Source of the DNA: Casp-Chloro-G3 sp002816715
GTDB lineage: Bacteria; Chloroflexota; Dehalococcoidia; Lucifugimonadales; UBA3495
DNA length: 31,543 nt
Assembly (NCBI GenBank): GCA_027623815.1
Contig: JAQBUV010000027.1
Coordinates: 1 to 31,543 of the forward strand
Direction: 5' to 3'
In this document: positions 1 to 7,435 of the stretch, piece after piece
Position numbering within the stretch: the first letter of the stretch is position 1
Layout: each line of letters starts with the position of its first letter
Notes under the pieces: model-generated
What the model saw: only the letters and a program-made list of their open reading frames with translations
Databases searched by the model: none
What the model was told of the DNA's origin: nothing
Position numbers and translations under genes: made by a program

Positions 1-206
1 TCCGACCCTACCACTGTAACGGGATAACACAGTCCGCAATCCTCCTGTCTCTGCACAGAATTGAGCTACTATGATAACCCATAAAAGCGGTATTCGTCAT
101 TAGGGTTTTGGCAGTGGGGGTGTATGGGTGGTTAGAAGAAAAGAGTAGGTGGTTTGGCAGGAGATGGAAGCTGGTGAGGAGAGATGATTCTACGTGACCC
201 GCCCAT

Positions 207-1078
207 TCATAACGTTCCAAACCATTCGGTATCTATTTCAATAGCCTCGACCATCCTCGTGCGAACGCCTAACCCCAACTCCTTCAGCTTTTCCACGAGC
301 AAGTCGCTACCAATTAGGTCGATCGGGGGTGCCCCATCACGTGTAGCTTCGACACGCGCATCTCTAGTGAAGCCACCAGTCGTGATAAGTAATCCTTTGT
401 CAGCACGGCCAACCATCGCGCCACGGAAATCCCGCACTATACTCGGACCAATATTGTCTCTGTAACGTTTGCATTGGAAAAGAACTGGGAAACTAATCAA
501 GCCACTAACACGAATGATTCCATGTCCATCTATACCCCCATCCCCTGACCGCCCGGTAACTTCAACCTCGATGAAGCCAGTTCGCGGAGCAATCTCTGAC
601 AAAGTCGTTCAAATGCAGGCGGAGACATCCCTAGCAAAGTCTCTAGTAATTCCTCCCGCCAAGCGGCGGTCTCATCGCCTGCATCTTCGACCTGACCTCT
701 AGATTCTTTAATGTCACCTGTATTGTTCGTAGCGCCCGGTAGAGACTCGGCGGCCGACCTCATCAGGCGATTTACAGCACGTTGCACTTCCCTCGGGTCT
801 ACGGTGTTGACGTTTGCACCTTGGGACGTCAGAGACCAAACGCCTCGTGATGAGTTAGTAATCAAGCCGTACTTCTTTAAGTAGGTTCTTGCCCATGCAA
901 GTCGGTACTCAAGCTCCGTTCCACGCCCTCTGGAGTGAGCCTGTGCAACAACCTCGTCAGTAGGTTGGAGGTCTTCAATGACTTGCTCGGCGAGTTCTTC
1001 TATAGACGCACTACCTCCAAGCTTGTGGAGTGCTACCAAAGCCGGATTCAGCAATTCAAGATGCGTAGGAACTTCCAA
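207..1078 (-). pseudogene. mrr: Mrr-family type IV restriction endonuclease, frameshifted
   Basis: The N-terminal part (frame read from 1078 down to 530) resembles the Mrr winged-helix domain and ends in a segment FERLCQRLLRE. The rest of the nuclease domain continues in another frame (602 down to 207) with GFIEVEVTGRSGDGGIDG and then FQCKRY, the D...QxK catalytic core of Mrr nucleases, which cleave modified DNA. The two parts fit together at 579-581, where one base is missing on the coding strand: after codon GAA (583-581) only CT remains before GGC TTC (578-573). Restoring one base would give the usual RE-x-GF junction. The start is TTG at 1078, preceded by GGGAG. It lies directly downstream of a tRNA gene. 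It may be a true pseudogene, a phase-variable or recently broken gene, or an assembly error; the catalytic residues themselves are intact. The family call is confident; gene status is unknown. Confidence 0.8.
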
Positions 1079-1115
1079 AATTCTCCCGAACCCTGTTATC
1101 CAGATTGTCTGACTG

Positions 1116-1145
1116 AGTATACCAGTTACATAACGGTATTGTTAG
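1116..1145 (-). promoter_or_regulatory. Candidate sigma70-type promoter for the Mrr gene
   Basis: On the minus strand CTAACA (1145-1140) and TATACT (1121-1116) are separated by 18 bases. The -10 box matches the consensus at five of six positions and the -35 box at four. It lies about 40 bases upstream of the TTG start of the Mrr gene. This is pattern matching only. Confidence 0.35.
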
Positions 1146-1180
1146 AAGCTTTCAGTAAGCATGCTAGTGGGGTAGAAAAT

Positions 1181-1256
1181 TGGTGGCAACGGAGGGGTTC
1201 GAACCCACGACCTAGCGCTTATGAAGCGCCCGCTCTAACCACTGAGCTACGTTGCC
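1181..1256 (-). tRNA. tRNA with CAU anticodon (elongator Met or Ile2)
   Basis: The minus strand folds into a full cloverleaf. The 7-bp acceptor stem is GGCAACG/CGTTGCC, the D arm TAGCTCAGTGGTTAGAGC, the anticodon loop TTCATAA with anticodon CAT, and the T loop TTCGAAC. The discriminator is A and CCA is encoded (1183-1181). The T stem has one U-U mismatch (second pair). The acceptor stem resembles bacterial elongator tRNA-Met. The anticodon arm and variable loop (GGCG..TCATAA.CGCT.GGTCG) resemble the minor tRNA-Ile whose C34 is changed to lysidine by TilS, so the amino acid is not settled. It is not initiator-like, since its first acceptor pair is a normal G-C pair. Confidence 0.93.
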
Positions 1257-1302
1257 ACCCAGAGCGCGCCGACCAGCCGCCAAGCACTGCTCACGGGTAA
1301 TA

Positions 1303-1332
1303 ATACTAAGTCCTGCTGAAGGAGGATGTCAA
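1303..1332 (-). promoter_or_regulatory. Promoter of the tRNA gene
   Basis: On the minus strand a perfect -35 box TTGACA (1332-1327) is followed after 18 bases by TAGTAT (1308-1303). The expected start of transcription near 1296 gives a leader of about 40 bases before the tRNA 5' end at 1256. It lies between the end of moaC and the tRNA, so the tRNA is probably transcribed on its own. Confidence 0.6.
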
Positions 1333-1378
1333 TTGCTTCGCAAGTCCAACGGGAAGATTTTGTAGCTGAGGTGGGCCA

Positions 1379-1879
1379 CTATTCCAGGGTTATGTCCCCG
1401 CTTTGACCGCCTCGTTTGCGCACCAACCGGATGGCCTCAATGTGCATCCCCCGGTCCACCGCTTTGCACATATCGTAAACCGTCAGCGCGGCCACCGACA
1501 CGGCGGTCAGGGCCTCCATCTCCACGCCGGTCTTGCCGGAGGTGCGCGCAGTTGCCGTGATGTCGATGCGACTGTTTTCCGTGTCCAGGGTCAGATCAAC
1601 GTCAATCTTGTTCAGGGGCAGGGGATGGCACAACGGAATAAGCTGAGAGGTCAGCTTGGCCCCCATGATTCCGGCCAACTGGGCAACGGTCAGCACGTCG
1701 CCCTTTTTCATCAGCCCTTCCTGGATCAGCCGCAGGGTTTCGGGTTGCATCGAGACCTGCCCCCGCGCGATTGCCTCGCGGTCGGTGATGGGCTTGTCGC
1801 CAACGTCGACCATGCTGACCTTGCCCTGCTCGTCCAGATGGGTCAATGCTGTGCCGCGCTTTGGGCTGGGACTGCTCAT
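1379..1879 (-). CDS. moaC: Cyclic pyranopterin monophosphate synthase MoaC
   Basis: MoaC converts the product of MoaA (3',8-cyclo-7,8-dihydro-GTP) into cyclic pyranopterin monophosphate, the second step of molybdenum cofactor synthesis in the cytoplasm. The 166-residue protein has the normal family length and nearly all conserved blocks: LTHLDEQGKVSMVDVGDKP near the N-terminus, KGDVLTVAQLAGIMGAKLT (59-77), the LCHPLPL block (83-89) and GVEMEALTAVSVAALTVYDM (118-137). Asp136 and Lys139 match the catalytic Asp128/Lys131 pair of E. coli MoaC. The ATG at 1879 is chosen because AGGAG (1890-1886) stands seven bases before it. A TTG two codons upstream would overlap that site. The start lies two bases after the stop of the RNase H-like gene, so translation is probably coupled. 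No clear terminator follows. Confidence 0.96.
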   Translation of the reverse strand: MSSPSPKRGTALTHLDEQGKVSMVDVGDKPITDREAIARGQVSMQPETLRLIQEGLMKKGDVLTVAQLAGIMGAKLTSQLIPLCHPLPLNKIDVDLTLDTENSRIDITATARTSGKTGVEMEALTAVSVAALTVYDMCKAVDRGMHIEAIRLVRKRGGQSGDITLE

Positions 1880-1881
1880 GA

Positions 1882-2409
1882 TCAACTCCTCTTGGGGCGG
1901 TGGGCGGTGTTGCCGGACTGATTGCCCCCGGTGTGCCGCCGGTGTTTGGCCTTGCCCTTCACAGACATGGCGCGCCTGCGGGGCGGGTTTTCATCCCGGG
2001 TCTGGTACAAACCGGCCTCCATGCTGGCCACCCGGTTGGCGATCTGGTTCCCGGGACTGCTCTGGTTACTGCTAACCCATTTCCAGGCAATGTTACGGGT
2101 CTTTTGAACCTGGTCCAACTGGGCCCACAAATCCAAGTTCGATTTGCGCTCCCAACCTCGAGTCATGGTATTGATCAAATACTGGCTGTCCGAGTGGATC
2201 ATTACGTTCTGATGCTCCTCAGTGGCCCGCAGGCCCCGGATGGCGGCAGTCAGTTCCATGCGGTTGCTGGTGGTTGAACGGTCGTTGCCCGACACAATGC
2301 GCCGGTCTCCGTTTATGAAGAACACGGCGGCCCATCCGCCGCGCCCCCGGTTGCCGTCGCAGGCCCCATAGGTAAAAATCTCGCTTAATTCGCTATCGGC
2401 AGAAGTCAT
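1882..2409 (-). CDS. RNase HI-like protein with degenerate active site
   Basis: The 175-residue protein aligns over its length with bacterial RNase HI, which cuts RNA in RNA-DNA hybrids using four acidic residues. The fold-defining segments are present: IFTYGACDGN (11-20), SNRMEL (48-53), HSDSQYL (72-78) and an NLDLW...W.W segment (91-111). Of the E. coli catalytic residues Asp10, Glu48, Asp70, His124 and Asp134, only Glu52 and Asp74 are kept. Asp10 is Tyr14, His124 is Asn115 and Asp134 is Asn125, so two-metal catalysis should be lost. The glycine loop GNPGPGG is GNRGRGG, and a basic C-terminal tail (about 143-175) follows. The frame is intact and the stop abuts moaC; moaA lies upstream. It may be a nucleic-acid-binding relic, a repurposed protein or an early pseudogene. 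The family call is firm; lack of activity is inferred. Confidence 0.85.
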   Translation of the reverse strand: MTSADSELSEIFTYGACDGNRGRGGWAAVFFINGDRRIVSGNDRSTTSNRMELTAAIRGLRATEEHQNVMIHSDSQYLINTMTRGWERKSNLDLWAQLDQVQKTRNIAWKWVSSNQSSPGNQIANRVASMEAGLYQTRDENPPRRRAMSVKGKAKHRRHTGGNQSGNTAHRPKRS

Positions 2410-2451
2410 AGATTCCCAAGGGTATGGGGCTGCGGCCAGATGCTGGCATTT

Positions 2452-3471
2452 CTATCCGCCAATCTGGTACATCTCGATTTTGCGGGGCAGATTCTGGGCG
2501 GGAGCCAACTCGGAACGCTCCTCGGAGTAGCGGTCAGTTCGGTTGTTCCAAATGTGGGTAATCACGTCGATCAGCTCTTTTTCAGTGGCCCCGGCCCGCA
2601 GGTGATCGCGCAGGCTGACGCCCTCACTGCCAAAGAGACAGGTGAAAATCCTGCCGTCGGTGGACAGTCTGGCCCGGGTGCAACTGCCGCAAAAGGGTTG
2701 GGTAACCGAGGCAATCACTCCGATCTCACCCTCGCCGTCCTGGTATCGATAGCGGTTGGCTACTTCGCCTGGGTAGTTGGCCTCCAGGGGTTCCAGGGGC
2801 ATCTCGGCGTTGATTTGGCGAATAATCTCTGACGCTGAGACGACGTGGTCCCATTTCCAGCCGTTAAGGTTGCCCACGTCCATGTACTCAATGAACCGGA
2901 CGATGTGTCCGCTGCCCTTGAAGTGGCGGGCCAGGTCAATAATTGTATGGTCGTTAACCCCTTTTTGCACCACAGCGTTGATCTTGATTGGCCCCAGTCC
3001 GACTGCCGATGCTTTTTCGATGCCCTCCAACACCCGTTGGGTGCTGAACCCGCGCCCGTTCATCTGCTTGAAAATTTCGTCGTCCAGGGTGTCCAGACTC
3101 ACGGTGACTCGGTTCAGCCCGGCGTCCTTCAACTGCTGGGCCTGCTGCGGAAGCAGGTAGGCGTTGGTGGTCAGGGTAATATCGTCCGCGCCGTCAATTT
3201 TCGACAGCATCCCAATCAACTGGGGCAGGTCGGTGCGCAGTAGAGGCTCACCGCCGGTGATACGCAGTTTGTTGACCCCTAATCCGACAAATATGCGGGC
3301 CAATTTGGCGATTTCCTCAAACGACAGAATTTCGTTCTTGGGCAGGAACTGGTAGCCCTCGCCGAAAATCTCGGCGGGCATGCAGTAGGTGCAACGAAAA
3401 TTGCACCGGTCGGTGACCGATATGCGTAAGTCCTGTATGGGACGGCCTAATTTATCTGTAAGCATGTTCAT
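2452..3471 (-). CDS. moaA: GTP 3',8-cyclase MoaA (radical SAM)
   Basis: MoaA is the radical-SAM enzyme that rearranges GTP into 3',8-cyclo-7,8-dihydro-GTP, the first step of molybdopterin synthesis; MoaC acts next. The protein is 339 residues, the normal size. The radical-SAM cluster is C23-x3-C27-x2-C30 (CNFRCTYC), followed by the SAM-binding RITGGEPLLR block. The second cluster near the C-terminus has CGSCTRARLSTDGRIFTC, the typical three-cysteine GTP-binding site, and the chain ends in the conserved Gly-Gly. Start choice is uncertain: ATG at 3471, ATG at 3465 and TTG at 3474 are all possible and none has a good ribosome binding site. The gene shares its strand and short spacing with rdgB upstream and with the RNase H-like gene and moaC downstream. 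Confidence 0.97.
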   Translation of the reverse strand: MNMLTDKLGRPIQDLRISVTDRCNFRCTYCMPAEIFGEGYQFLPKNEILSFEEIAKLARIFVGLGVNKLRITGGEPLLRTDLPQLIGMLSKIDGADDITLTTNAYLLPQQAQQLKDAGLNRVTVSLDTLDDEIFKQMNGRGFSTQRVLEGIEKASAVGLGPIKINAVVQKGVNDHTIIDLARHFKGSGHIVRFIEYMDVGNLNGWKWDHVVSASEIIRQINAEMPLEPLEANYPGEVANRYRYQDGEGEIGVIASVTQPFCGSCTRARLSTDGRIFTCLFGSEGVSLRDHLRAGATEKELIDVITHIWNNRTDRYSEERSELAPAQNLPRKIEMYQIGG

Positions 3472-3498
3472 CAATATTCGCGCGTATGCGCTTTGAGT

Positions 3499-4125
3499 TT
3501 AATCGGACGGGAAAGAACCGGCCTCGACCAGTCTTTTCAAAATCGCTAAGGCTCTGTCGGTAGCGTCGGAACGGTGGCTGATGCGATTCTTGGCCGCCAG
3601 GGGAATCTGCGACATGGTCTGACCGTAAGAGGGGAGGTAGAACACCGGGTCATAGCCAAACCCTTCATTACCCTCTGGTTCATATTGTATCATCCCCGCC
3701 ACTGAACCCACCACCGACGCCACTCTTCCCTCTGGACTGCAAATGGCAATCACACAACGGAATCTGGCGGTGCGCTTCTCTCGCGGCACGTCGGCCAAGT
3801 TGCGCAGCAGTAGTTGTATCCGCTCCCCGTCGGTGGCGCAGGTGTCGCCGCCATAACGGGCCGAGTGAATACCCGGCTCGCCGCCCAGGGCGTCTACCTC
3901 CAACCCCGAGTCGTCGGAAAGAGTCAACATCCCAGAAAGTTGGGCGTAGCCACCAGCTTTCAGCCAGGCGTTCTCCTCAAAAGTTACTCCGGTCTCTGCG
4001 ACTTCTTCAGTGATGCCCAGATCGTCCAGGGACACCAACTCCAGCGGGACATCCTGGAGGAGGTGCCGATATTCACGTATTTTGCCCTGATTGTGGGTGG
4101 CAATCAGTATTTTGGGATTGGGCAC
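3499..4125 (-). CDS. rdgB: XTP/dITP diphosphatase (HAM1/RdgB family)
   Basis: This house-cleaning enzyme hydrolyses dITP, ITP and XTP to monophosphates so that deaminated purines do not enter DNA or RNA. The 208-residue protein shows the substrate loop ATHNQGKIREY (9-19), the catalytic LSDDSGLEVDALGGEPG block with Asp71 and Asp72, the GFGYDPVF segment and the KNRISHR segment near the C-terminus. The start is GTG at 4125. Its AGGAG site overlaps the stop codon of the CoA-transferase gene nine bases upstream, so translation of the two is likely coupled. No missing residues are seen. Confidence 0.96.
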   Translation of the reverse strand: MPNPKILIATHNQGKIREYRHLLQDVPLELVSLDDLGITEEVAETGVTFEENAWLKAGGYAQLSGMLTLSDDSGLEVDALGGEPGIHSARYGGDTCATDGERIQLLLRNLADVPREKRTARFRCVIAICSPEGRVASVVGSVAGMIQYEPEGNEGFGYDPVFYLPSYGQTMSQIPLAAKNRISHRSDATDRALAILKRLVEAGSFPSD

Positions 4126-4134
4126 AGCACTCTC

Positions 4135-5361
4135 CTAAATCAGTCCTTTATTGGATAGTTCACTCAGTTCAGCGTCACCATAGCCCAACCAATCCCCGTA
4201 GACTTGCTGGTTGTGCTCGCCGAGGCGCGGCCCGGCGTGCTCCACCTTTCCAGGCGTTTCGCTGAATTTGGGCACCACACCCAGCATGCGAGCGTGGCCT
4301 AACTCCGGGTCATCGATCTCGATAATGTCTTCGCGCGCTTGATAGTGAGGGTCTTGAACAATTTGCTGGGCGTTGTAGACCGGCCCCACGACGCCGCCGG
4401 AAGGCACCAACTCCTCCATCAACTGGGTTAGAGAACGCTGTCCCAGCCAGTTTTGCAGTATCTGGTTCAGGGCGTCTTTGTTGTCCAGACGGGCGGCGTT
4501 GTCTATGAACCTTGGGTCTTCAATCAGGTCGCTCAGCCCCATCGCCCGGGCCAGGCTTTCCCAGGTGCTTTGCGATGTGGCCGATAATCCCAGCCACTGC
4601 TCGTCACCGGTGCGGTAAAGGCTGCGCGGCGCGGCGTCGGGGAAGTCGTTGCCCACCCGCTCCCGAATAATGCCCAGCAGGTCATACATGGTAACGTGGG
4701 GAATGCACAGCCGGAACAGCGGCTCAAACAGGCTCATGTCGATGACCTGGCCTTTTTCTTTGGCGTTACTTCCCCCGCCCATCCCAGGCACGTCCCGATG
4801 ATACAGGGCCATCATGGCGGACATTGCGCCGAACACACCCGCGATCTCGTCCGCCAATGGTACCGGCGGCAGCACCGGCGGTGAATCGGGAAAACCGGTC
4901 ATGCCGATGTAGCCGCTCATGCACTCAGCAATGGTGCCGAAGCCGGGCCGGTCTTTGTAGGGCCCGGTCTGGCCGAAACCAGAATAACGGAGCATGACCA
5001 GGCCAGGGTTAGCTTCCTGTAAATCGTCCGGCCCCAGCCCCCAACGTTCCATCGTGCCGGGCCGAAAGCCCTCAATCAGCAGGTCGGCTTGCTCCGCCAG
5101 TTTTTTCAGAACAGCCTGGCCTTCGGGGTGAGACAGGTCCAGGGTGATGGACTTTTTGTTGCGGGAGTGGACTTTCCACCACAGCGAGACGTCGTTGTAG
5201 AATGGCCCCCAGTTGCGCAATGGGTCGCCATTGCCAGGACGTTCCACCTTGACCACTTCCGCGCCAAAGTCGGCCAGCAGGCTGCTGGCAGTGCCTCCGG
5301 CTATGAGGATGGACAGGTCAAGGACCTTCAGGCCCTGAACCGGGCCTTGATTTACGGTCAT
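4135..5361 (-). CDS. CaiB/BaiF family (class III) CoA transferase
   Basis: Family III CoA transferases move CoA between an acyl-CoA and a free carboxylic acid through an enzyme-bound anhydride on a conserved aspartate. The 408-residue protein has the family N-terminus (LKVLDLSILIAGGTASSLLADFGAEVVKVE), the LEGFRPG-like segment IEGFRPGTMERWGL (96-109), GFGQTGPYKDRPGF (128-141) and the catalytic Asp171 in PLADEIAG. The length is normal. The substrate cannot be read from sequence. The gene starts 20 bases after an alpha/beta hydrolase and runs into rdgB, so the first two genes may act on the same organic acid or ester. Such transferases are often numerous in SAR202-like Chloroflexota, which is general knowledge rather than evidence about this one. 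Confidence 0.93.
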   Translation of the reverse strand: MTVNQGPVQGLKVLDLSILIAGGTASSLLADFGAEVVKVERPGNGDPLRNWGPFYNDVSLWWKVHSRNKKSITLDLSHPEGQAVLKKLAEQADLLIEGFRPGTMERWGLGPDDLQEANPGLVMLRYSGFGQTGPYKDRPGFGTIAECMSGYIGMTGFPDSPPVLPPVPLADEIAGVFGAMSAMMALYHRDVPGMGGGSNAKEKGQVIDMSLFEPLFRLCIPHVTMYDLLGIIRERVGNDFPDAAPRSLYRTGDEQWLGLSATSQSTWESLARAMGLSDLIEDPRFIDNAARLDNKDALNQILQNWLGQRSLTQLMEELVPSGGVVGPVYNAQQIVQDPHYQAREDIIEIDDPELGHARMLGVVPKFSETPGKVEHAGPRLGEHNQQVYGDWLGYGDAELSELSNKGLI

Positions 5362-5381
5362 GTTGCTCCATCAGAGTGTGG

Positions 5382-6233
5382 TTACTTGGCGAAAAACTTC
5401 CTACTTTCGACAAGCACCAATGCAGGGTGTTCCATTGGTAGAAAATGGCTACCGGTGCTCATTGGTTTGACTTCCGTTCCGGGCACCAATTCCAAGAAGC
5501 GGCGAACTCCCTCATCGGCCAGGGTCTGGCAGCCCGGATAATCTCCCAACAGCAGCAGATATTCACCTTGCAGGCCCTGACTCAAATATTTAGTCACGTC
5601 CAAGGAATCACGTTCCAGGTAGAAGGTAGCTTCGGTTTCAGGCAGGCACCTTAATTGAGCGCGGCCATCTTCCAGCAGGCGAGTGCCGCCATCGATGAAC
5701 GCCCGAAAGGCTGATTCGTCCCAGTCTTTGAAGGCAGCCCGGTTGCGATAGCCGTCGTACATCGCCGGTTGGCTGTCCCAGATGTCCCGTTTCAGGCGGG
5801 TGCGTTCGGCCCGTTGTTGCAACTCGCCGGGTGGGGCGCCAGCCGGACTAGTTCCCACTCTGGTTTCCACCAGCACCGCCCGACGTATACGCCCCGGCGA
5901 CAACGAGTCCGCGATAATGGTCGCCAAGCCGCCCGCGGAATGGCCAACGATGCACAGGTCGCTCAGGCCCAAGGCGTCGATGGTGGCCGCCAAGTCTTCG
6001 CCAACCAGGTGGAAGTTGTAACCACAGTCGGACGGGTCACTGCCGCCGTGGCCGCGCTGGTCGAAGGCCATTACGTGAAACTCTTCAGCCAATTCCCGGG
6101 CGATGGGCAGCCAGGGCGCGGCGCAAAGGCCGGTGGCGTGCAACATCAGCAAAGGCCGTCCAGACGGGTTGCCCCAGTCCAGGTAGTGGTGGTTGATGCC
6201 GTTGGCCTTGATGTATTTGCTTTGTGGGATCAT
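5382..6233 (-). CDS. Alpha/beta hydrolase
   Basis: This is a 283-residue soluble alpha/beta-fold hydrolase with no signal peptide. The oxyanion segment is LHATGLCAAPW (31-41), followed by FDQRGHGGSDPSD (57-69). The nucleophile elbow is GHSAGG with Ser99. The likely acid and base are Asp231 (LLLLGDYPG) and His263 (GSHFLPMEHP), completing the triad. It resembles epoxide hydrolase/haloperoxidase-like esterases, and the substrate is unknown. It is the first gene of the leftward cluster and is divergent from nuoA across a 187-base gap. The ATG start at 6233 has no strong Shine-Dalgarno sequence. Its spacing of 20 bases to the CoA transferase suggests joint transcription. Confidence 0.9.
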   Translation of the reverse strand: MIPQSKYIKANGINHHYLDWGNPSGRPLLMLHATGLCAAPWLPIARELAEEFHVMAFDQRGHGGSDPSDCGYNFHLVGEDLAATIDALGLSDLCIVGHSAGGLATIIADSLSPGRIRRAVLVETRVGTSPAGAPPGELQQRAERTRLKRDIWDSQPAMYDGYRNRAAFKDWDESAFRAFIDGGTRLLEDGRAQLRCLPETEATFYLERDSLDVTKYLSQGLQGEYLLLLGDYPGCQTLADEGVRRFLELVPGTEVKPMSTGSHFLPMEHPALVLVESRKFFAK

Positions 6234-6360
6234 CGGGTTAGCCCTAGCGGATATCTCTCATCGATCAATGTTGAATGCCATTCTAACGTCCCGTCGGAGA
6301 GTTATCCAGACCCGGCCAAAAGATTGTGCACTTTTTCACTACCGAAATTCCCTGGCCCTG

Positions 6361-6369
6361 TGATATAAT
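6361..6369 (+). promoter_or_regulatory. Extended -10 promoter for the nuo operon
   Basis: TGATATAAT is a perfect extended -10 element (TGn plus TATAAT at 6364-6369). No good -35 box is present at 16-18 bases upstream (accgaa region), which is usual for extended -10 promoters. It places the transcription start near 6376, about 45 bases before the nuoA ATG. It lies in the divergent gap with the hydrolase gene. Confidence 0.6.
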
Positions 6370-6420
6370 TTCGGCGCATTCCGAACCGAAGATTTGCTAT
6401 TAGGCCTTGTCGTTAGACTG

Positions 6421-6807
6421 ATGCTTGAAGACTACTTCCGACAGTACGGACTCATCGCCATCTTTGCCGCCATTGCCGTGTTGGTTCCCACCGGCATGCT
6501 GATGATGTCCTACATGGCTGGCAAGGTGGGCCTCCGTCCTAGCAATCCAACTCCAGTCAAATTGGAGGCTTATGAGTGCGGCGTGGAGACCATTGGGGGC
6601 CGCTGGAACCAGTTCAACTTCCGCTATTATATGTTCGCCATCCTGTTCGTAATCTTCGATGTTGAAGTGGTGTTCCTGTACCCCTGGGCCACCAAGTTCC
6701 TCAAGCTAGAACTGTTCGCCCTCATTGAGATGGCGGTGTTCGTGGCGATACTGCTGGTGGGCTGGGCCTACGCCTGGCGCAAGCGAGACCTGGAATGGAG
6801 GAGCTGA
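6421..6807 (+). CDS. nuoA: NADH-quinone oxidoreductase subunit A
   Basis: NuoA is a small three-helix membrane subunit of complex I beside the quinone chamber. From the ATG at 6421 the protein has 128 residues with three hydrophobic segments (roughly 9-33, 65-85, 95-117). It carries the family blocks LEAYECGVE and FNFRYYMFAILFVIFDVEVV, in which the acidic residues near the second helix are conserved. A TTG nine codons upstream (6394) is possible but adds residues not typical of the family. It is the first gene of the nuo operon, preceded by an extended -10 promoter. The next gene begins four bases after its stop. Confidence 0.96.
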   Translation: MLEDYFRQYGLIAIFAAIAVLVPTGMLMMSYMAGKVGLRPSNPTPVKLEAYECGVETIGGRWNQFNFRYYMFAILFVIFDVEVVFLYPWATKFLKLELFALIEMAVFVAILLVGWAYAWRKRDLEWRS

Positions 6808-6811
6808 CCAG

Positions 6812-7435
6812 ATGGTAGAGCTTTCCCAAGAAGGCGGCCCGCTGCATGACCGCACCTGGGGCATTGACCGCAGCGAAGGCCAATTGGTGACCGACTTGAT
6901 GGCGGCCTCGACTCAGCCTATCGAAGCGCCAACCATCGACGTTCCCGACGACTTGAAGGGCAACCTGGTAGTGACTTCCATAGACGCCCTGGTCAACTGG
7001 GGGCGAAAGTCGGCGCTGTGGCCGGTATCCTTCGGCCTGGCCTGTTGCGCCTTCGAGATGATTGCCACGGCGATGGGCCGCTTCGACATTGCCCGTTTCG
7101 GCATGGAAGCCTTCCGGGCATCGCCCCGCCAGGCCGATTTGATGATCGTCGCTGGGACGGTCACCTGGAAGATGGCTGTCCCCATCAAGCGCATTTATGA
7201 GCAGATGGGTGACCCCAAGTGGGTGATTTCGATGGGTGTGTGCGCCACCAGCGGCGGCCCCTACTACGGCTCCTACAGCGTAGTGCCCGGGGTTGACCAC
7301 ATTATTCCGGTGGATGTTTACGTACCCGGATGTCCGCCCCGACCGGATGCCTTGCTGTACGGAATTATGGAACTGCACGAGAAGATCAAGAAGTACCATA
7401 ACCTGCAAAAGCACCGGGAGGCCCTTTCCTCTTGA
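6812..7435 (+). CDS. nuoB: NADH-quinone oxidoreductase subunit B
   Basis: NuoB holds cluster N2, the last iron-sulfur centre before quinone. In this 207-residue protein the four ligands are visible: Cys78 and Cys79 (tandem), Cys144 (SMGVCATSGG) and Cys174 (VPGCPPRP). The start ATG at 6812 is preceded by GGAGGAG about eight bases upstream, inside the end of nuoA. An upstream in-frame extension overlapping nuoA is not needed. An N-terminal stretch of about 50 residues before the conserved core is predicted to be polar. The stop shares its last A with the nuoC start (TGATG), implying tight coupling. Confidence 0.97.
   Translation: MVELSQEGGPLHDRTWGIDRSEGQLVTDLMAASTQPIEAPTIDVPDDLKGNLVVTSIDALVNWGRKSALWPVSFGLACCAFEMIATAMGRFDIARFGMEAFRASPRQADLMIVAGTVTWKMAVPIKRIYEQMGDPKWVISMGVCATSGGPYYGSYSVVPGVDHIIPVDVYVPGCPPRPDALLYGIMELHEKIKKYHNLQKHREALSS

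Noticed and set aside
8..220. Open frame of 70 codons on the minus strand near the left edge
   Set aside because: No recognisable motif, biased composition and no ribosome binding site. I see nothing supported in 1-206.
1..1256. Integrated element using the tRNA as attachment site
   Set aside because: I saw no second copy of the tRNA 3' end, no integrase and no element boundary within the window, although the left edge is cut off.
935..1300. 121-codon plus-strand frame
   Set aside because: It reads through the tRNA gene and antisense to the Mrr gene; the product is low-complexity and has no family features.
6722..7414. 230-codon minus-strand frame opposite nuoB
   Set aside because: It is the antisense shadow of nuoB, which has all four cluster ligands in its own frame.
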